Assembly: GCA_020848275.1 (NCBI GenBank)
Contig: JADLAK010000086.1
Span: 1-49,134, forward strand
Direction of reading: 5' to 3'
DNA from: Planctomycetota bacterium
GTDB lineage: Bacteria > Planctomycetota > UBA8742 > UBA2392
Length of the DNA stretch: 49,134 nucleotides
Positions within the stretch are counted from its first letter, which is position 1. Every line of letters starts with the position of its first letter. Below the pieces are notes generated by a model that was not told the DNA's origin, searched no databases, and worked only from the letters and a program-made list of their open reading frames with translations. Shown here one piece after another: positions 1-7,521 of this stretch. The translations under genes and the position numbers were made by a program.

Positions 1-126
1 CGCCGAGCGAGCAGATCAAGAAGCGCGAGCGACGGCGTGGCTGGAAGCCACGCTGAGCGAGCGCGACGCAGAGATGCGATGCTCGCCGCAAGCAGAAACC
101 GGCACGGTAATCTTGAAAATGCTCTA
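1..126. repeat. Dispersed ~166-bp MITE-like element, copy A (5' part outside window)
   Basis: Near-identical to the full copy at 32254-32419. It ends in the same right terminal inverted repeat (TAATCTTGAAAATGCTCTA, 108-126), and its left end lies before the window. The core holds a perfect hairpin, GCGTGGCT-GGA-AGCCACGC (stem 8 bp). The short ORFs crossing it show no sign of being genes. Presumably non-autonomous, since no transposase is encoded in it. Confidence 0.8.
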
Positions 127-127
127 G

Positions 128-218
128 GTGGCGCGGACATTCCTGTCCGCGGTGGCGAGCTTGCGAGCCACAATTCGACCGGCTACGCCGGTCGGGCGGA
201 CAAGAATGTCCGCCCCAC
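128..218. repeat. 91-bp palindromic element with 23-bp terminal inverted repeats
   Basis: The ends (128-150 and 196-218) are inverted copies with two mismatches, and each end is itself a hairpin: GCGGACA-TTCC-TGTCCGC on the left and GCGGACA-AGAA-TGTCCGC on the right. Between them lie GTGGC/GCCAC (about 152-171) and GACCGGC-TAC-GCCGGTC (177-193). The element abuts copy A of the 166-bp repeat. No coding capacity. A MITE or REP-like element is the simplest reading; it could also act as a terminator downstream of the cbpM operon. Confidence 0.75.
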
Positions 219-245
219 AAACGCCCAGCAGTTATCCAGGTCCGC

Positions 246-494
246 TTAGATCCAGTCCAGCCAGTTTGCGATCTCGGCCAGGCTCAGCTCCTGCTGGAGC
301 TGCAAGCGCCGGATGGCGGCGAGGCGGTCCAGCAGCGACGCCGCCAGCGCAAGACCGAATTGCGTTTGCTCGATATCGGTCAGCAGGCCCTGGTCGTGCA
401 CCTCTTCAATCCAGTGGACCGAAACGCCAAAGCAGGCCGCCGCATCAACGAAGGTGATGAACTGTTCGCCGCGAATGACGATTTTTCCGCTCAT
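246..494 (-). CDS. cbpM: CbpM-like chaperone modulator (MerR-like HTH)
   Basis: An 82-residue protein beginning MSGKIVIRGEQFITFVDAAA. Its length and pattern (beta hairpin, then an HTH-like helix pair with SVHWIEEVHDQGLL, then a Leu-rich C-terminal helix pair) match the MerR-type modulator CbpM, which in Escherichia coli binds the J-domain of CbpA and inhibits it. Two bases separate the DnaJ-family stop from this ATG, so the genes are almost certainly co-transcribed and translationally coupled. The assignment rests on size, motif style and this coupling; no catalytic residues are expected. It is the last gene of the ATPase-DnaJ-CbpM operon. Confidence 0.72.
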   Translation of the reverse strand: MSGKIVIRGEQFITFVDAAACFGVSVHWIEEVHDQGLLTDIEQTQFGLALAASLLDRLAAIRRLQLQQELSLAEIANWLDWI

Positions 495-496
495 GG

Positions 497-1525
497 CTAA
501 CCTCCGCGCGCGCCGCCGCCAATTTTGCCTTCGCCCGCCGCTTTGAGCTGCCGAATCAACTCCTTCTGCTGCTCCGTGAGTTTTTCCGGCAGCGCGTAGC
601 GCACCACCGCGTACAGGTCGCCGCGGCCACCTTGTTCATGCGCCAGTCCAAGGCCACGCAGCCGCAACTTCGCGCCCGATTGCGTGTTGGGCGGTACGGT
701 CAGTGTCACGGCGCCGTCCAGCGCGCGCAGGTCCACCTTCGCGCCCTCGAGCGCCTCCCAGGGCGCAAGCGGCAGGTCCGCCTCGATGTCATCGCCGGCG
801 CGCCGGTAAATGTCGTCGGAATCAAGGTGCAGCGTCAGGTACAGGTCGCCTTGCTCGCCGCCGCGCTCGCCCGCTTCACCAAGGCCGCGCAGCCGCAACT
901 TCATCCCCTCGCGCACGTCCTTGGGAATCGTCAGCTCGACCTGCTTGCGGCTGCGCACGCGGCCAAGCCCGGCGCACGACGGGCAAACGTGTTCTTCCTC
1001 GAGGAACCCGACGCCGCCGCAGGTCGGGCAGGACATTTCGGTGTCGAGGGCGAGGTTGCGTTTGCCGCCTGCAATCGCCTCGCCGATGGTGAGGTGCAGG
1101 TCGGCGCGGACATCGGCGCCACGATGCGAATAACGCGCGTGGCGGCCGCGGCGGCCAAAGCGTGCGGCGGTCTCGTCGCCGAACATGTTGGTGAAGAAGT
1201 CCGAGAAACCACCGCCGCCGAACATCTGCTCGAACTCTTCGGGGCTGACGCGGCGCGTGCCGGAGCCCGGCGGCGGCGGGTTGAATTCCTGGCCGTGCTC
1301 CCAGTTCTGGCCGAACTGGTCGTATTTCTTGCGCTTCTCGGCGTCGAGCAGGACTTCCTTGGCCTCGTTGACCTGCTTGAACTTTTCCTCGGCGGCGGCG
1401 CGCGTGTCCTCTTTGTGGCGGTCGGGGTGCCACTTCAGGGCCAGCTTTTGATAGGCCTTCTTGATGTCCTCGGGCGACGCGTCGCGCGTAACGCCAAGCA
1501 CCTCGTAGTAATCCTGGAATTTCAT
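497..1525 (-). CDS. DnaJ-family (CbpA-like) co-chaperone with a reduced zinc centre
   Basis: A 342-aa J-domain co-chaperone that would stimulate DnaK ATPase and deliver substrates in the cytoplasm. The J-domain (residues 3-70) has HPD at 33-35. A Gly/Phe/Pro-rich linker (about 82-125) follows, then two C-terminal beta-barrel domains (about 135-330). Class I DnaJ has four CxxCxGxG motifs; here only two CxxC pairs are visible (C166/C169 and C181/C184), enough for one zinc. That places it between class I and the zinc-free CbpA type. The reading frame is open far upstream, but the start beginning MKFQDYYEVLG is the family start and is preceded by GGCGAG. It lies 38 bp after the ATPase stop and 2 bp before cbpM. 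Recognised confidently as a J-protein; dnaJ versus cbpA naming is uncertain, though the CbpM neighbour favours cbpA. Confidence 0.93.
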   Translation of the reverse strand: MKFQDYYEVLGVTRDASPEDIKKAYQKLALKWHPDRHKEDTRAAAEEKFKQVNEAKEVLLDAEKRKKYDQFGQNWEHGQEFNPPPPGSGTRRVSPEEFEQMFGGGGFSDFFTNMFGDETAARFGRRGRHARYSHRGADVRADLHLTIGEAIAGGKRNLALDTEMSCPTCGGVGFLEEEHVCPSCAGLGRVRSRKQVELTIPKDVREGMKLRLRGLGEAGERGGEQGDLYLTLHLDSDDIYRRAGDDIEADLPLAPWEALEGAKVDLRALDGAVTLTVPPNTQSGAKLRLRGLGLAHEQGGRGDLYAVVRYALPEKLTEQQKELIRQLKAAGEGKIGGGARGG

Positions 1526-1563
1526 CGCACACTCGCCGTAGACCAAGTCCAGGTTGTTAACGC

Positions 1564-3999
1564 TCACGACGCCCGGTTCATTTCCTTGCGCCAGCGGAAC
1601 AGCTTGTAAATCTCGAGAACCGTTAGCGGTATCACCCCCACCCCCATCACCAGGCCCACGTCGGTCCAGGTCAGGGGCTGAAGGTTCAGCAGTTTGGCGG
1701 TCGCAGGGACCTGGTGCAACATGATCTGTATGCCCATCGAAACGGCAAACACCGCAAGCAGCGACTTGTTGGTGAACAAGCCCACCTGCCAGGTGGTCTG
1801 GCGCTCGCTGCGTGCGGCGAACACGCGAAACAACTGGCAGATCACCAGCGCGCTGAAGGCAAGGCTGCCTGCGTGCGCCTGCCCGTAAGCGCCAAGCGCC
1901 CAGCCGTAAACGCCGAGGACGCAAATCGTCTCGAAGAAGCCGGGCACCACCGTGTAAAGCCACTGGGCGCGGCCCATCAGCGCTTCCTTGGTCGGACGTG
2001 GCGGCGTTTTCATCACGCCGGGCTCCGAGGGCTCGTTCACCAGCGCAAGGCCCGGCGGGCCGTCCGACACCAGGTTGATCCAAAGCAACTGGAGCGCGTT
2101 GAGCGGTATCGGCCAGCCAAGAATCGCCGCGACCAGCACCACCATCAACTCTGTCACGTTGCCCGTCATCACGAAGATCAGCGCCTTGCGGATGTTGCCG
2201 TAAATCGAGCGGCCCTCGGCAACCGCAGCTACGATGCTGGCGTAGTTGTCATCGGTGAGGACGAGATCTGCCGCTTCACGGGTAACCTCGGTGCCCGTTT
2301 TGCCCATCGCAATGCCGATGTGCGCTTCCTTGAGCGCGGGCGCGTCGTTCACGCCGTCGCCGGTCATGGCCACAACTTCACCGCGCGCTTTGAGGTCGCG
2401 CACCAGCATGAGCTTTTGCTCGGCGGTCACGCGCGCGAACACGACGCCCTCGGGACTTTCGCCGGGCTTGAGGATGCCGAGTTCCGTCGCAATCGCACGC
2501 GCCGTCGTCGGGTGATCGCCCGTCAGCATGATCGTGCGGATGCCCGCCTGCCGGGCAAGTTCCACCGCTTCTTTTGCCTCCTCGCGCGGCGGGTCGGCCA
2601 TGCCGATCAGGCCGACGAGCGTAAGGCCTTGTATCTCGCCGCCCGTGCCCGTGGCCACGGCCAGCACGCGCAGGCCGCCTGCGGCCATCTTCGCCTCGGC
2701 CTCTTTGGCGCCTTCTGAAGCGGTACTCGAGACCGCCAGCAGGGACTCCAGCGCGCCCTTTACGTACATCACGCCGTCCTTGCGCAAGATCGCCATGCGC
2801 TTGGTCTCGGAATCAAAGGGGTGTTCTTGCACGCGCGGGTTGTCGCGCTCGATCTGCCCGCGCTCAATGCCCTTGCGCGCGGCCTCCGCCAAAATCGCGA
2901 CTTCCGTTGGATCGCCGGTGGCGGGCTTGCCGTCCCTGCCGAGCTCCGCATCGCAGCACGCCGCGGCGGCCGCAAGCAACTTGTCGGCGTCAGCGCCCCA
3001 CACTTCGCGCACGGCCATCACGCCTGTGGTGAGCGTGCCCGTCTTGTCGGTGCAGATAATCGTCGCACAGCCCAGTGTTTCAATCGCCGCCATTCTGCGC
3101 ACCAGTACATGGCGGCGCGCCATGCGGTGTACGCCGAGCGCCAGCGCGATGGTTACAACCGCCGGCAGGCCTTCCGGCACCGTCGCAACCGCCAGCGAAA
3201 CCGAAATCATCAGCACGTCGAGCCACACGTGCCCGCGCAGCAACGTCAGCAATCCCGTGCCGACGGCGATCACCACGCAAACGACAATCAAGGTGCGGCT
3301 GAGCGAAGCCAGGCGCCGTTGCAGCGGCGTAACGCTCTCGCGCGCCCCCGCCAGCAGGTTGGCGATCTTGCCGAGTTCCGTGGCCATGGCCACAGCCACA
3401 ACTTCGGCGGTTGCGGCGCCACGCGCAATCGAGGTGCCGCTGAAGACGTGGTCGGTGCGTTCGCTCAGCGCCGCGTCCTTGGCGGCAGGCGCGCCCTTGG
3501 TGACGGGCACGCTTTCGCCTGTCAGCGGCGCCTCGTTAGCAGCGAGATTGTGCGCCTGCAGGATGCGGGCATCGGCGGCGACGATGTCGCCGGCTTCCAG
3601 CGCCAGGACATCCCCGACGACGACTTCGGACGCCGCAATCACCATGCGTTTGCCGCCGCGGACAACCGTGGCGCGCGGGGCCGTCATTGCACGCAGGGCT
3701 TGCAGGGCTCTTTCGGCGCGGAATTCCTGGACGAAGCCGACCAGGGCGTTGATGGCGACAATGGCGACAATCGCCGCGGCGTCCACCCACTCGCGCAATA
3801 TGCCTGACAGGACCGCCGCCGCAACCAGCAGCCAGATCAGCGGGTTGGCGAATTGCCGCGCGAACATGCGCAGCGGCGTGACGCGCTCTTTGCGGCTGAT
3901 GACGTTGGGGCCGTCACGCGCGAGCCTTTGCGCGGCCTCCTGCTCGGACAGGCCCTGCGGTTCGTTTGGGGCGGGACTGGTGTCGGCTTTGGCGCTCAT
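1564..3999 (-). CDS. P-type cation-transporting ATPase (P2A, Ca2+-type)
   Basis: An 811-aa P-type ATPase. Visible motifs: actuator TGES (LTGESVPVTK, about residue 163), the phosphorylation loop DKTGTLT (D about 318), GDGVNDAP in the hinge, TM4 VPEGLP, and TM6 with NLVSDGPP. VPEGL in TM4 plus an Asn-x-x-x-Asp pattern in TM6 is the signature of P2A (SERCA/PMR1-like) Ca2+ pumps rather than heavy-metal P1B pumps, and no metal-binding CxxC precedes it. An N-terminal cation-ATPase domain (about 15-80) and around ten membrane segments are recognisable. It would export Ca2+ (or Mn2+) across the cytoplasmic membrane; the exact ion cannot be read from sequence. It is the first gene of the operon with the DnaJ and CbpM homologues, an unexplained pairing. 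Confidence 0.93.
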   Translation of the reverse strand: MSAKADTSPAPNEPQGLSEQEAAQRLARDGPNVISRKERVTPLRMFARQFANPLIWLLVAAAVLSGILREWVDAAAIVAIVAINALVGFVQEFRAERALQALRAMTAPRATVVRGGKRMVIAASEVVVGDVLALEAGDIVAADARILQAHNLAANEAPLTGESVPVTKGAPAAKDAALSERTDHVFSGTSIARGAATAEVVAVAMATELGKIANLLAGARESVTPLQRRLASLSRTLIVVCVVIAVGTGLLTLLRGHVWLDVLMISVSLAVATVPEGLPAVVTIALALGVHRMARRHVLVRRMAAIETLGCATIICTDKTGTLTTGVMAVREVWGADADKLLAAAAACCDAELGRDGKPATGDPTEVAILAEAARKGIERGQIERDNPRVQEHPFDSETKRMAILRKDGVMYVKGALESLLAVSSTASEGAKEAEAKMAAGGLRVLAVATGTGGEIQGLTLVGLIGMADPPREEAKEAVELARQAGIRTIMLTGDHPTTARAIATELGILKPGESPEGVVFARVTAEQKLMLVRDLKARGEVVAMTGDGVNDAPALKEAHIGIAMGKTGTEVTREAADLVLTDDNYASIVAAVAEGRSIYGNIRKALIFVMTGNVTELMVVLVAAILGWPIPLNALQLLWINLVSDGPPGLALVNEPSEPGVMKTPPRPTKEALMGRAQWLYTVVPGFFETICVLGVYGWALGAYGQAHAGSLAFSALVICQLFRVFAARSERQTTWQVGLFTNKSLLAVFAVSMGIQIMLHQVPATAKLLNLQPLTWTDVGLVMGVGVIPLTVLEIYKLFRWRKEMNRAS

Positions 4000-4001
4000 G
4001 C

Positions 4002-4091
4002 AATCTCTGGATTGCAGAGTACCTCAAGCGCGATGGCAAACGACCGATCTCGGAAGAATATTTCCGGGGCGTCTATGAGGACAAGTGGTAG
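4002..4091 (+). pseudogene. Possible 3' remnant of an unidentified protein gene
   Basis: In one frame this stretch reads as a natural-looking C-terminus, RDGKRPISEEYFRGVYEDKW, then TAG. The stop falls inside a partial tRNA 3' end (4086-4111). No start or body is present; the frame runs straight into the 5' end of the opposite-strand ATPase gene. I do not recognise the family. It could be the tail of a gene carried by an earlier element or deleted during integration. Chance open frame is the alternative. Confidence 0.3.
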
Positions 4092-4111
4092 GCCGAATAG
4101 GACTCGAACCT
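4086..4111 (-). repeat. Degenerate second copy of the tRNA-Val 3' end (old att scar)
   Basis: 26 bases match the start of the attL core (4172-4197) with a single change (ccgaatagg for ccgtatagg): acceptor end, CCA and T-arm of the tRNA. The match ends in the T-arm, where a palindrome begins. Best explained as the scar of an earlier integration or deletion at the same tRNA. Confidence 0.6.
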
Positions 4112-4136
4112 CAAAACGCGCCGGCGGCGCGTTTTG
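4112..4136. repeat. Perfect 11-bp stem hairpin beside the old att scar
   Basis: CAAAACGCGCC-GGC-GGCGCGTTTTG, a perfect inverted repeat with a 3-base loop. It has A4/T4 at its outer ends, so it could act as a bidirectional intrinsic terminator at the chromosome-island boundary. Confidence 0.6.
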
Positions 4137-4171
4137 ACCGCGAAGCAGCTCGTCCGCATGGAGAAGATAGG

Positions 4172-4220
4172 TGGTAGGCCGTATAGGACTCGAACCTATG
4201 ACCTCTACCGTGTCAAGGTA
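4172..4220. other. attL (49-bp core)
   Basis: Identical over 49 bases to 27045-27093. It corresponds to the anticodon arm through the encoded CCA of tRNA-Val read on the minus strand. The tRNA 5' third is absent, so this is not a functional tRNA gene. Identity breaks on both sides (g versus a at the left, t versus g at the right), which fixes the core boundaries. Confidence 0.93.
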
Positions 4221-4277
4221 TTATCTTTAGACGAAAAAGGCTCTAAATAGCGGCTTCCAAGGCATTGCGAAAACCGC

Positions 4278-4299
4278 TGTAACATAACTTTGTAACATA
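4278..4299 (+). repeat. Direct-repeat pair TGTAACATA inside attL (putative integrase arm sites)
   Basis: TGTAACATA at 4278-4286 and 4291-4299, start-to-start spacing 13 bp. The same 9-mer pair with the same spacing lies near the other end (26930-26951). Paired short repeats inside both att cores are typical of arm-type sites bound by a tyrosine integrase N-terminus. That role is inferred from position. Confidence 0.6.
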
Positions 4300-4355
4300 A
4301 CAGTTCGACCTCGCTCCGTCTTGTACTCCACAGCACCCGGATCGGACACAACGCC

Positions 4356-4625
4356 GGGGGTGCTATACCAAATTGAATTGGACTGGCCGTGAAGCAAACA
4401 ATCAGAGGGGAACAACAGGGGGGTACTACACCATATTGACGGTGACGGAGTCCCGCGTTTGCAATGCGGCGCTAACCAGCCTCCACAGGGGGTATACCAA
4501 ATTGACGGCGACGGGCGTTTGAGACGAACCGTGTTCGACCAACGGGGTAGGGGGCGCTATAGCATATTGGCGGGAAGTGGCGGTTGGCCCCGGCTGGAAA
4601 CAGCGGAGGTATAGCATATTGAGCG
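4356..4625. other. Five-copy degenerate motif array (iteron-like, candidate origin)
   Basis: A motif close to GGGGGtaTAcCAaATTGacGG occurs five times, with its ATTG core at 4372, 4435, 4501, 4566 and 4618 (spacing 63, 66, 65 and 52 bp). The G-run, TA(C/G)CA and ATTG are the most constant parts. The DNA between copies is unrelated. The array lies directly upstream of the II/X-like replication gene, as iterons do. Operators or tandem promoter elements are alternatives. The short minus-strand ORFs across it look like noise. Confidence 0.55.
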
Positions 4626-4746
4626 TAAAGCAGGCGTTCGCGGCGCGGGCAAGCGATGCGCCGCAGGGTGCAAGCTGCACTGCTGGCAGACTCAATCCGT
4701 CTTCAAGCACCAGCCCGACTTGCCGACAACAGGGCCGCTGCATCTA

Positions 4747-6033
4747 ATGCGCCCCTCTAGCGGCGGGCGAATCGTGACACAGCGTCAGGAACGACAAAGG
4801 CGAGTATTACGTGCCCCGGCGATAGCCGATTTGACATTTGAGCAGTTCGTGAACGTGGGAATCATCGACACGATCCGGTTCAGCATCGCGGAGAAGCTAC
4901 ATGACGCAGACCGTGGTGGATTGAGCGCGTGGAACCAAGGCACTCATTTTCAAAAACATCAGGGGCGGACGTTCTCAATGTGGTCAAACAGAGAGACAGG
5001 TGTCCGGGTCTTTGCTCAGGGTCAGCACACCGTCGTCGAGGGGTCGGTGCCGCGCGCGTTAGGGAGAGACAATGCGTTCGTGAACAGGATTGGTCTCAAC
5101 CGCACCTTTGCTGCATTGGACGCAATGACTCGGCGGCTTCTGCCGAACACTACAAAGAGCAGGCTGCACGCGCTTGGCCTCGGCGACCAAGAAAACTCCA
5201 TCCAGAAACAGCGCGCCGCGTGGCAGATTACCCGCATTGATTTCGCTCGCGATTTTCGAGGGCCGGTGGCAGCCATCATCGCCGCTTACACGCACGCGAA
5301 GTGGCCGCTAGTCAAGAATCCAACCCGTGAAATCCGTTATCAGGACGGCGGCGTGATGTTGTCGTTTCAGGGAAAGAACCGCTCGCTAAAAATCTATGCG
5401 AAGGGGTTCGAGGTGAGGGCCAAATCCAACCGGGCCGGTAAGCGAAAAGAGAGTTCACGCGCAGTGCCCACTGGCAGTGACGTGGGATTGGGCCGTGTGG
5501 AGTTGAGCTTCAAGAACGCACAGGGCTTGGGAAAGCTGGCGCAGGAATTTCAAGTCCATCGTGATCTGAACCGCCGTCCAGTAGTGAACCTCGGTCACGC
5601 GCTGTCACTCAATCTCCTCGTTGGCGGTGATGCAATGGTGCGGATCGTAAGCGCGACACTTGCTGATTTACACTCGTTTCTGGCGTGGCAACTTACGAGG
5701 CTTGAACCACAACGCGGATTTGGCGCGTCGTTGAACGGCTTGGCGGAGGTTGCGCTGGAAGCAATGGCGCGAGACGAGCAACTCCTCGGTCGCTATATGT
5801 CCGGCACGGCGACTCGCCAGAGTAAATCGGCCAACCGCCAGCGCGTCGTTGCGCGGCGCGTCAAAAATCTCCGCGCTACTTTGGCGGAAATCTGTTACCC
5901 CTCGCTGTGGCGACGCGGTGCCGATGTCGCCAAGAACTCGCCTTGGGGTGAGTTCGTCGAGCGCCGTCCCGGTGACAGCTTTGTGCAGGCGCTTGTCGCC
6001 CACGAAATCGCGCAAGGCCGCCGCAAGCGATAA
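4747..6033 (+). CDS. Phage/plasmid replication initiator, II/X family-like
   Basis: Resembles the II/X family (gene II protein of filamentous phages and related plasmids), which nicks the plus-strand origin to start rolling-circle replication. Supporting stretches in family order: IIDTIRFSI near the start, ITRIDFARDF (RIDxxx core) in the middle, SLKIYAKGFEVRAK (matching the family LKxYDKGxE), and RVELSFKNAQGL. The frame opens with TTG at 4720; ATG 4747 is used here, but GTG 4855, eight bases before IIDT, would match the usual II/X start and may be real. No start has a convincing ribosome site. It is the first gene inside attL, just after the iteron-like array, and a large hairpin lies downstream. 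The family call comes from remembered motifs, not a search; the nicking tyrosine or histidines cannot be assigned with confidence. Confidence 0.65.
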   Translation: MRPSSGGRIVTQRQERQRRVLRAPAIADLTFEQFVNVGIIDTIRFSIAEKLHDADRGGLSAWNQGTHFQKHQGRTFSMWSNRETGVRVFAQGQHTVVEGSVPRALGRDNAFVNRIGLNRTFAALDAMTRRLLPNTTKSRLHALGLGDQENSIQKQRAAWQITRIDFARDFRGPVAAIIAAYTHAKWPLVKNPTREIRYQDGGVMLSFQGKNRSLKIYAKGFEVRAKSNRAGKRKESSRAVPTGSDVGLGRVELSFKNAQGLGKLAQEFQVHRDLNRRPVVNLGHALSLNLLVGGDAMVRIVSATLADLHSFLAWQLTRLEPQRGFGASLNGLAEVALEAMARDEQLLGRYMSGTATRQSKSANRQRVVARRVKNLRATLAEICYPSLWRRGADVAKNSPWGEFVERRPGDSFVQALVAHEIAQGRRKR

Positions 6034-6177
6034 ACCGCTATTCCTTGCCGCCTTACTTCCGCAGGATAAACTCAACTCCGTTCACAGGGAGACATGAACG
6101 CGGCAAGTGCCGCGAAGACGTAAAACATCTGCATCACCATTATCGTTGCGGAAAGCGCAAATCCGCCAAGATTTAGA

Positions 6178-6240
6178 TCGAACGACCGCGACGACCGAAG
6201 GCCCGAAGTTTGGGCCAGTTCGCGTCGTCGTTTCGTTCGA
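6178..6240. other. 63-nt three-tier stem-loop between rep and the ankyrin gene
   Basis: Outer arms TCGAACGA/TCGTTCGA (8 bp), middle CGACGA/TCGTCG (6 bp) and inner GGCCC/GGGCC (5 bp) are nested round one axis. A smaller perfect hairpin, CGCGGCA-AG-TGCCGCG, lies at 6099-6114. The 6034-6329 interval holds no convincing gene. A single- or double-strand replication origin, or a terminator for rep, would fit; no T-run follows the stem. Confidence 0.55.
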
Positions 6241-6329
6241 GGGCTCTTGGCGGAGCCTGCGCCGAGGCGAGACCGGGCTGGTCCTCTTTCTTTTTTTGGC
6301 CCTTCGCTCCGCAACCAACGGGAGCGAAC

Positions 6330-7475
6330 ATGGCTGGTATCAACCATCTCAACTGTCCTTCTTGCGGTTCAACCGACATCGCGGCGCTTGCGGGCGGCGC
6401 GCTACGGTGCCGTCATTGCGCGAACTCTTGGACCTACAACGCGCCGCAACAACAGCCGCAGCCTGTTCACGTCCACGTTCATGCACCGTCGGGTCCGCCG
6501 CCGCGCTACCAACAGCCCGTCTACGTGCAGCCCAAGAAGAAGACTTCGGGTTGCATCCTCGTGCTGGTCGTCCTCGTGTTCGGAGTCGTCGCGCTCTTCG
6601 TTGTGACCAATCTTGGGAGCCGCCAGTATTTCGAGCAGGCAGAGCAGAGACGCCGCGAGGATGCCAAACGCCAAGAAGAGCGCGGCGCTGCTGCCACCGA
6701 GAAAACCAAGGCCACGCCCGACGGCATTTCACTGGAATCCAATTCAGCCAATCAGTTCCTCAAGCTGCTGGAAGATAAGAAATATGACGATGCGAAGTCG
6801 TTGGTCGAAGCGACGCCGTCGCTCGTAACAACCAGAACCGTGCGGCGTGAAAAGCCATTCTGCGAAGGCAACGACACGGCTCTGCATTGCGCGGCCCGCT
6901 ACGGCACGCCGGAAATTGTCCAGCTTCTGATCGGCAAAGGCGCGGAACTTGAAGCGACAGACGCCGCACATCTGACTCCGTTGTGGCGCTGCATCTGGCT
7001 GAACTGGACCGAGTATGTCGTCGCCAATGTTCGCGTGCTGCTCAAGGCCGGGGCCAAAGTGAACGCGGAGGCGCGAGAGGGTGGACCATCGTTGTCCACC
7101 GCACACCTTGTCGTCGTGAATGTGAAATTGACATCAACTCCGGCATTGGCGGTCGAAGTGCTCAACTTGCTACAGGCCGCCGGATTGAAGATTGACGCCC
7201 GCGACATGTGGGGTGCCCACACGGCACTTCACGTTGCAGCGCGTGGCGGAAATACGGAGATTGTCCGCTGGCTGGTCGAGCACGGCGCGGACATCAATGC
7301 ACCGGGAAAGTCGAGCGCCAACGACAAAGATGTTCAAGCCGACATCACGCCGCTACATCTGGCGAGAACGAAACTGGCAGAAGTCAAAGCGGACAAGAAC
7401 GCCGCAAGATTTGCAGACAAGATTGCGCGGCTTGAAGCCATCATAGAGTTTCTTCGTGAAAGCGGAGGCAAGTAA
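6330..7475 (+). CDS. Zinc-ribbon, transmembrane, ankyrin-repeat protein
   Basis: 381 aa. The ATG at 6330 has GGGAG at 6320-6324, which decides the start over the longer open frame. An N-terminal zinc ribbon (C9, C12, C27, C30) is followed by a Pro/Gln/His-rich linker, a Lys patch, one membrane segment (about 74-93), a short charged region (about 95-140) and ankyrin repeats (about 160-365). The repeats include TALHCAARYGTPEIVQLLIGKG and, near the C-terminus, TALHVAARGGNTEIVRWLVEHG. Topology suggests a cytoplasmic zinc ribbon and ankyrins on the far side, or the reverse; no signal peptide. It is in the island between rep and the defence genes. The ankyrins imply protein binding; role unknown. 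Confidence 0.85.
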   Translation: MAGINHLNCPSCGSTDIAALAGGALRCRHCANSWTYNAPQQQPQPVHVHVHAPSGPPPRYQQPVYVQPKKKTSGCILVLVVLVFGVVALFVVTNLGSRQYFEQAEQRRREDAKRQEERGAAATEKTKATPDGISLESNSANQFLKLLEDKKYDDAKSLVEATPSLVTTRTVRREKPFCEGNDTALHCAARYGTPEIVQLLIGKGAELEATDAAHLTPLWRCIWLNWTEYVVANVRVLLKAGAKVNAEAREGGPSLSTAHLVVVNVKLTSTPALAVEVLNLLQAAGLKIDARDMWGAHTALHVAARGGNTEIVRWLVEHGADINAPGKSSANDKDVQADITPLHLARTKLAEVKADKNAARFADKIARLEAIIEFLRESGGK

Positions 7476-7521
7476 CCGCTGGTCAATAGATAACGAACGG
7501 TGCCTTTCCTCGGAGAGTGCC

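Noticed and set aside
632..1609. Long plus-strand ORFs opposite real genes (632-1609, 2528-4078, 28294-30663, 32466-33614, 45894-47993)
   Set aside because: Antisense shadows of high-GC coding genes; they lack family motifs, ribosome sites and sensible composition.
497..2083. Very long DnaJ-like ORF upstream of residue 1 (528 aa)
   Set aside because: The extra 186 residues overlap the ATPase gene on the same strand; the J-protein starts at 1525.
4172..4220. A second tRNA-Val gene at the left end
   Set aside because: Only the 3' part is present; the acceptor 5' strand and D-arm are missing. It is the att core.
4356..4625. CRISPR-like array (motif copies with ~40-bp unrelated spacers)
   Set aside because: Repeats are too degenerate and few, spacing is uneven, no cas genes are nearby, and the motif reads as an iteron array beside a replication gene.
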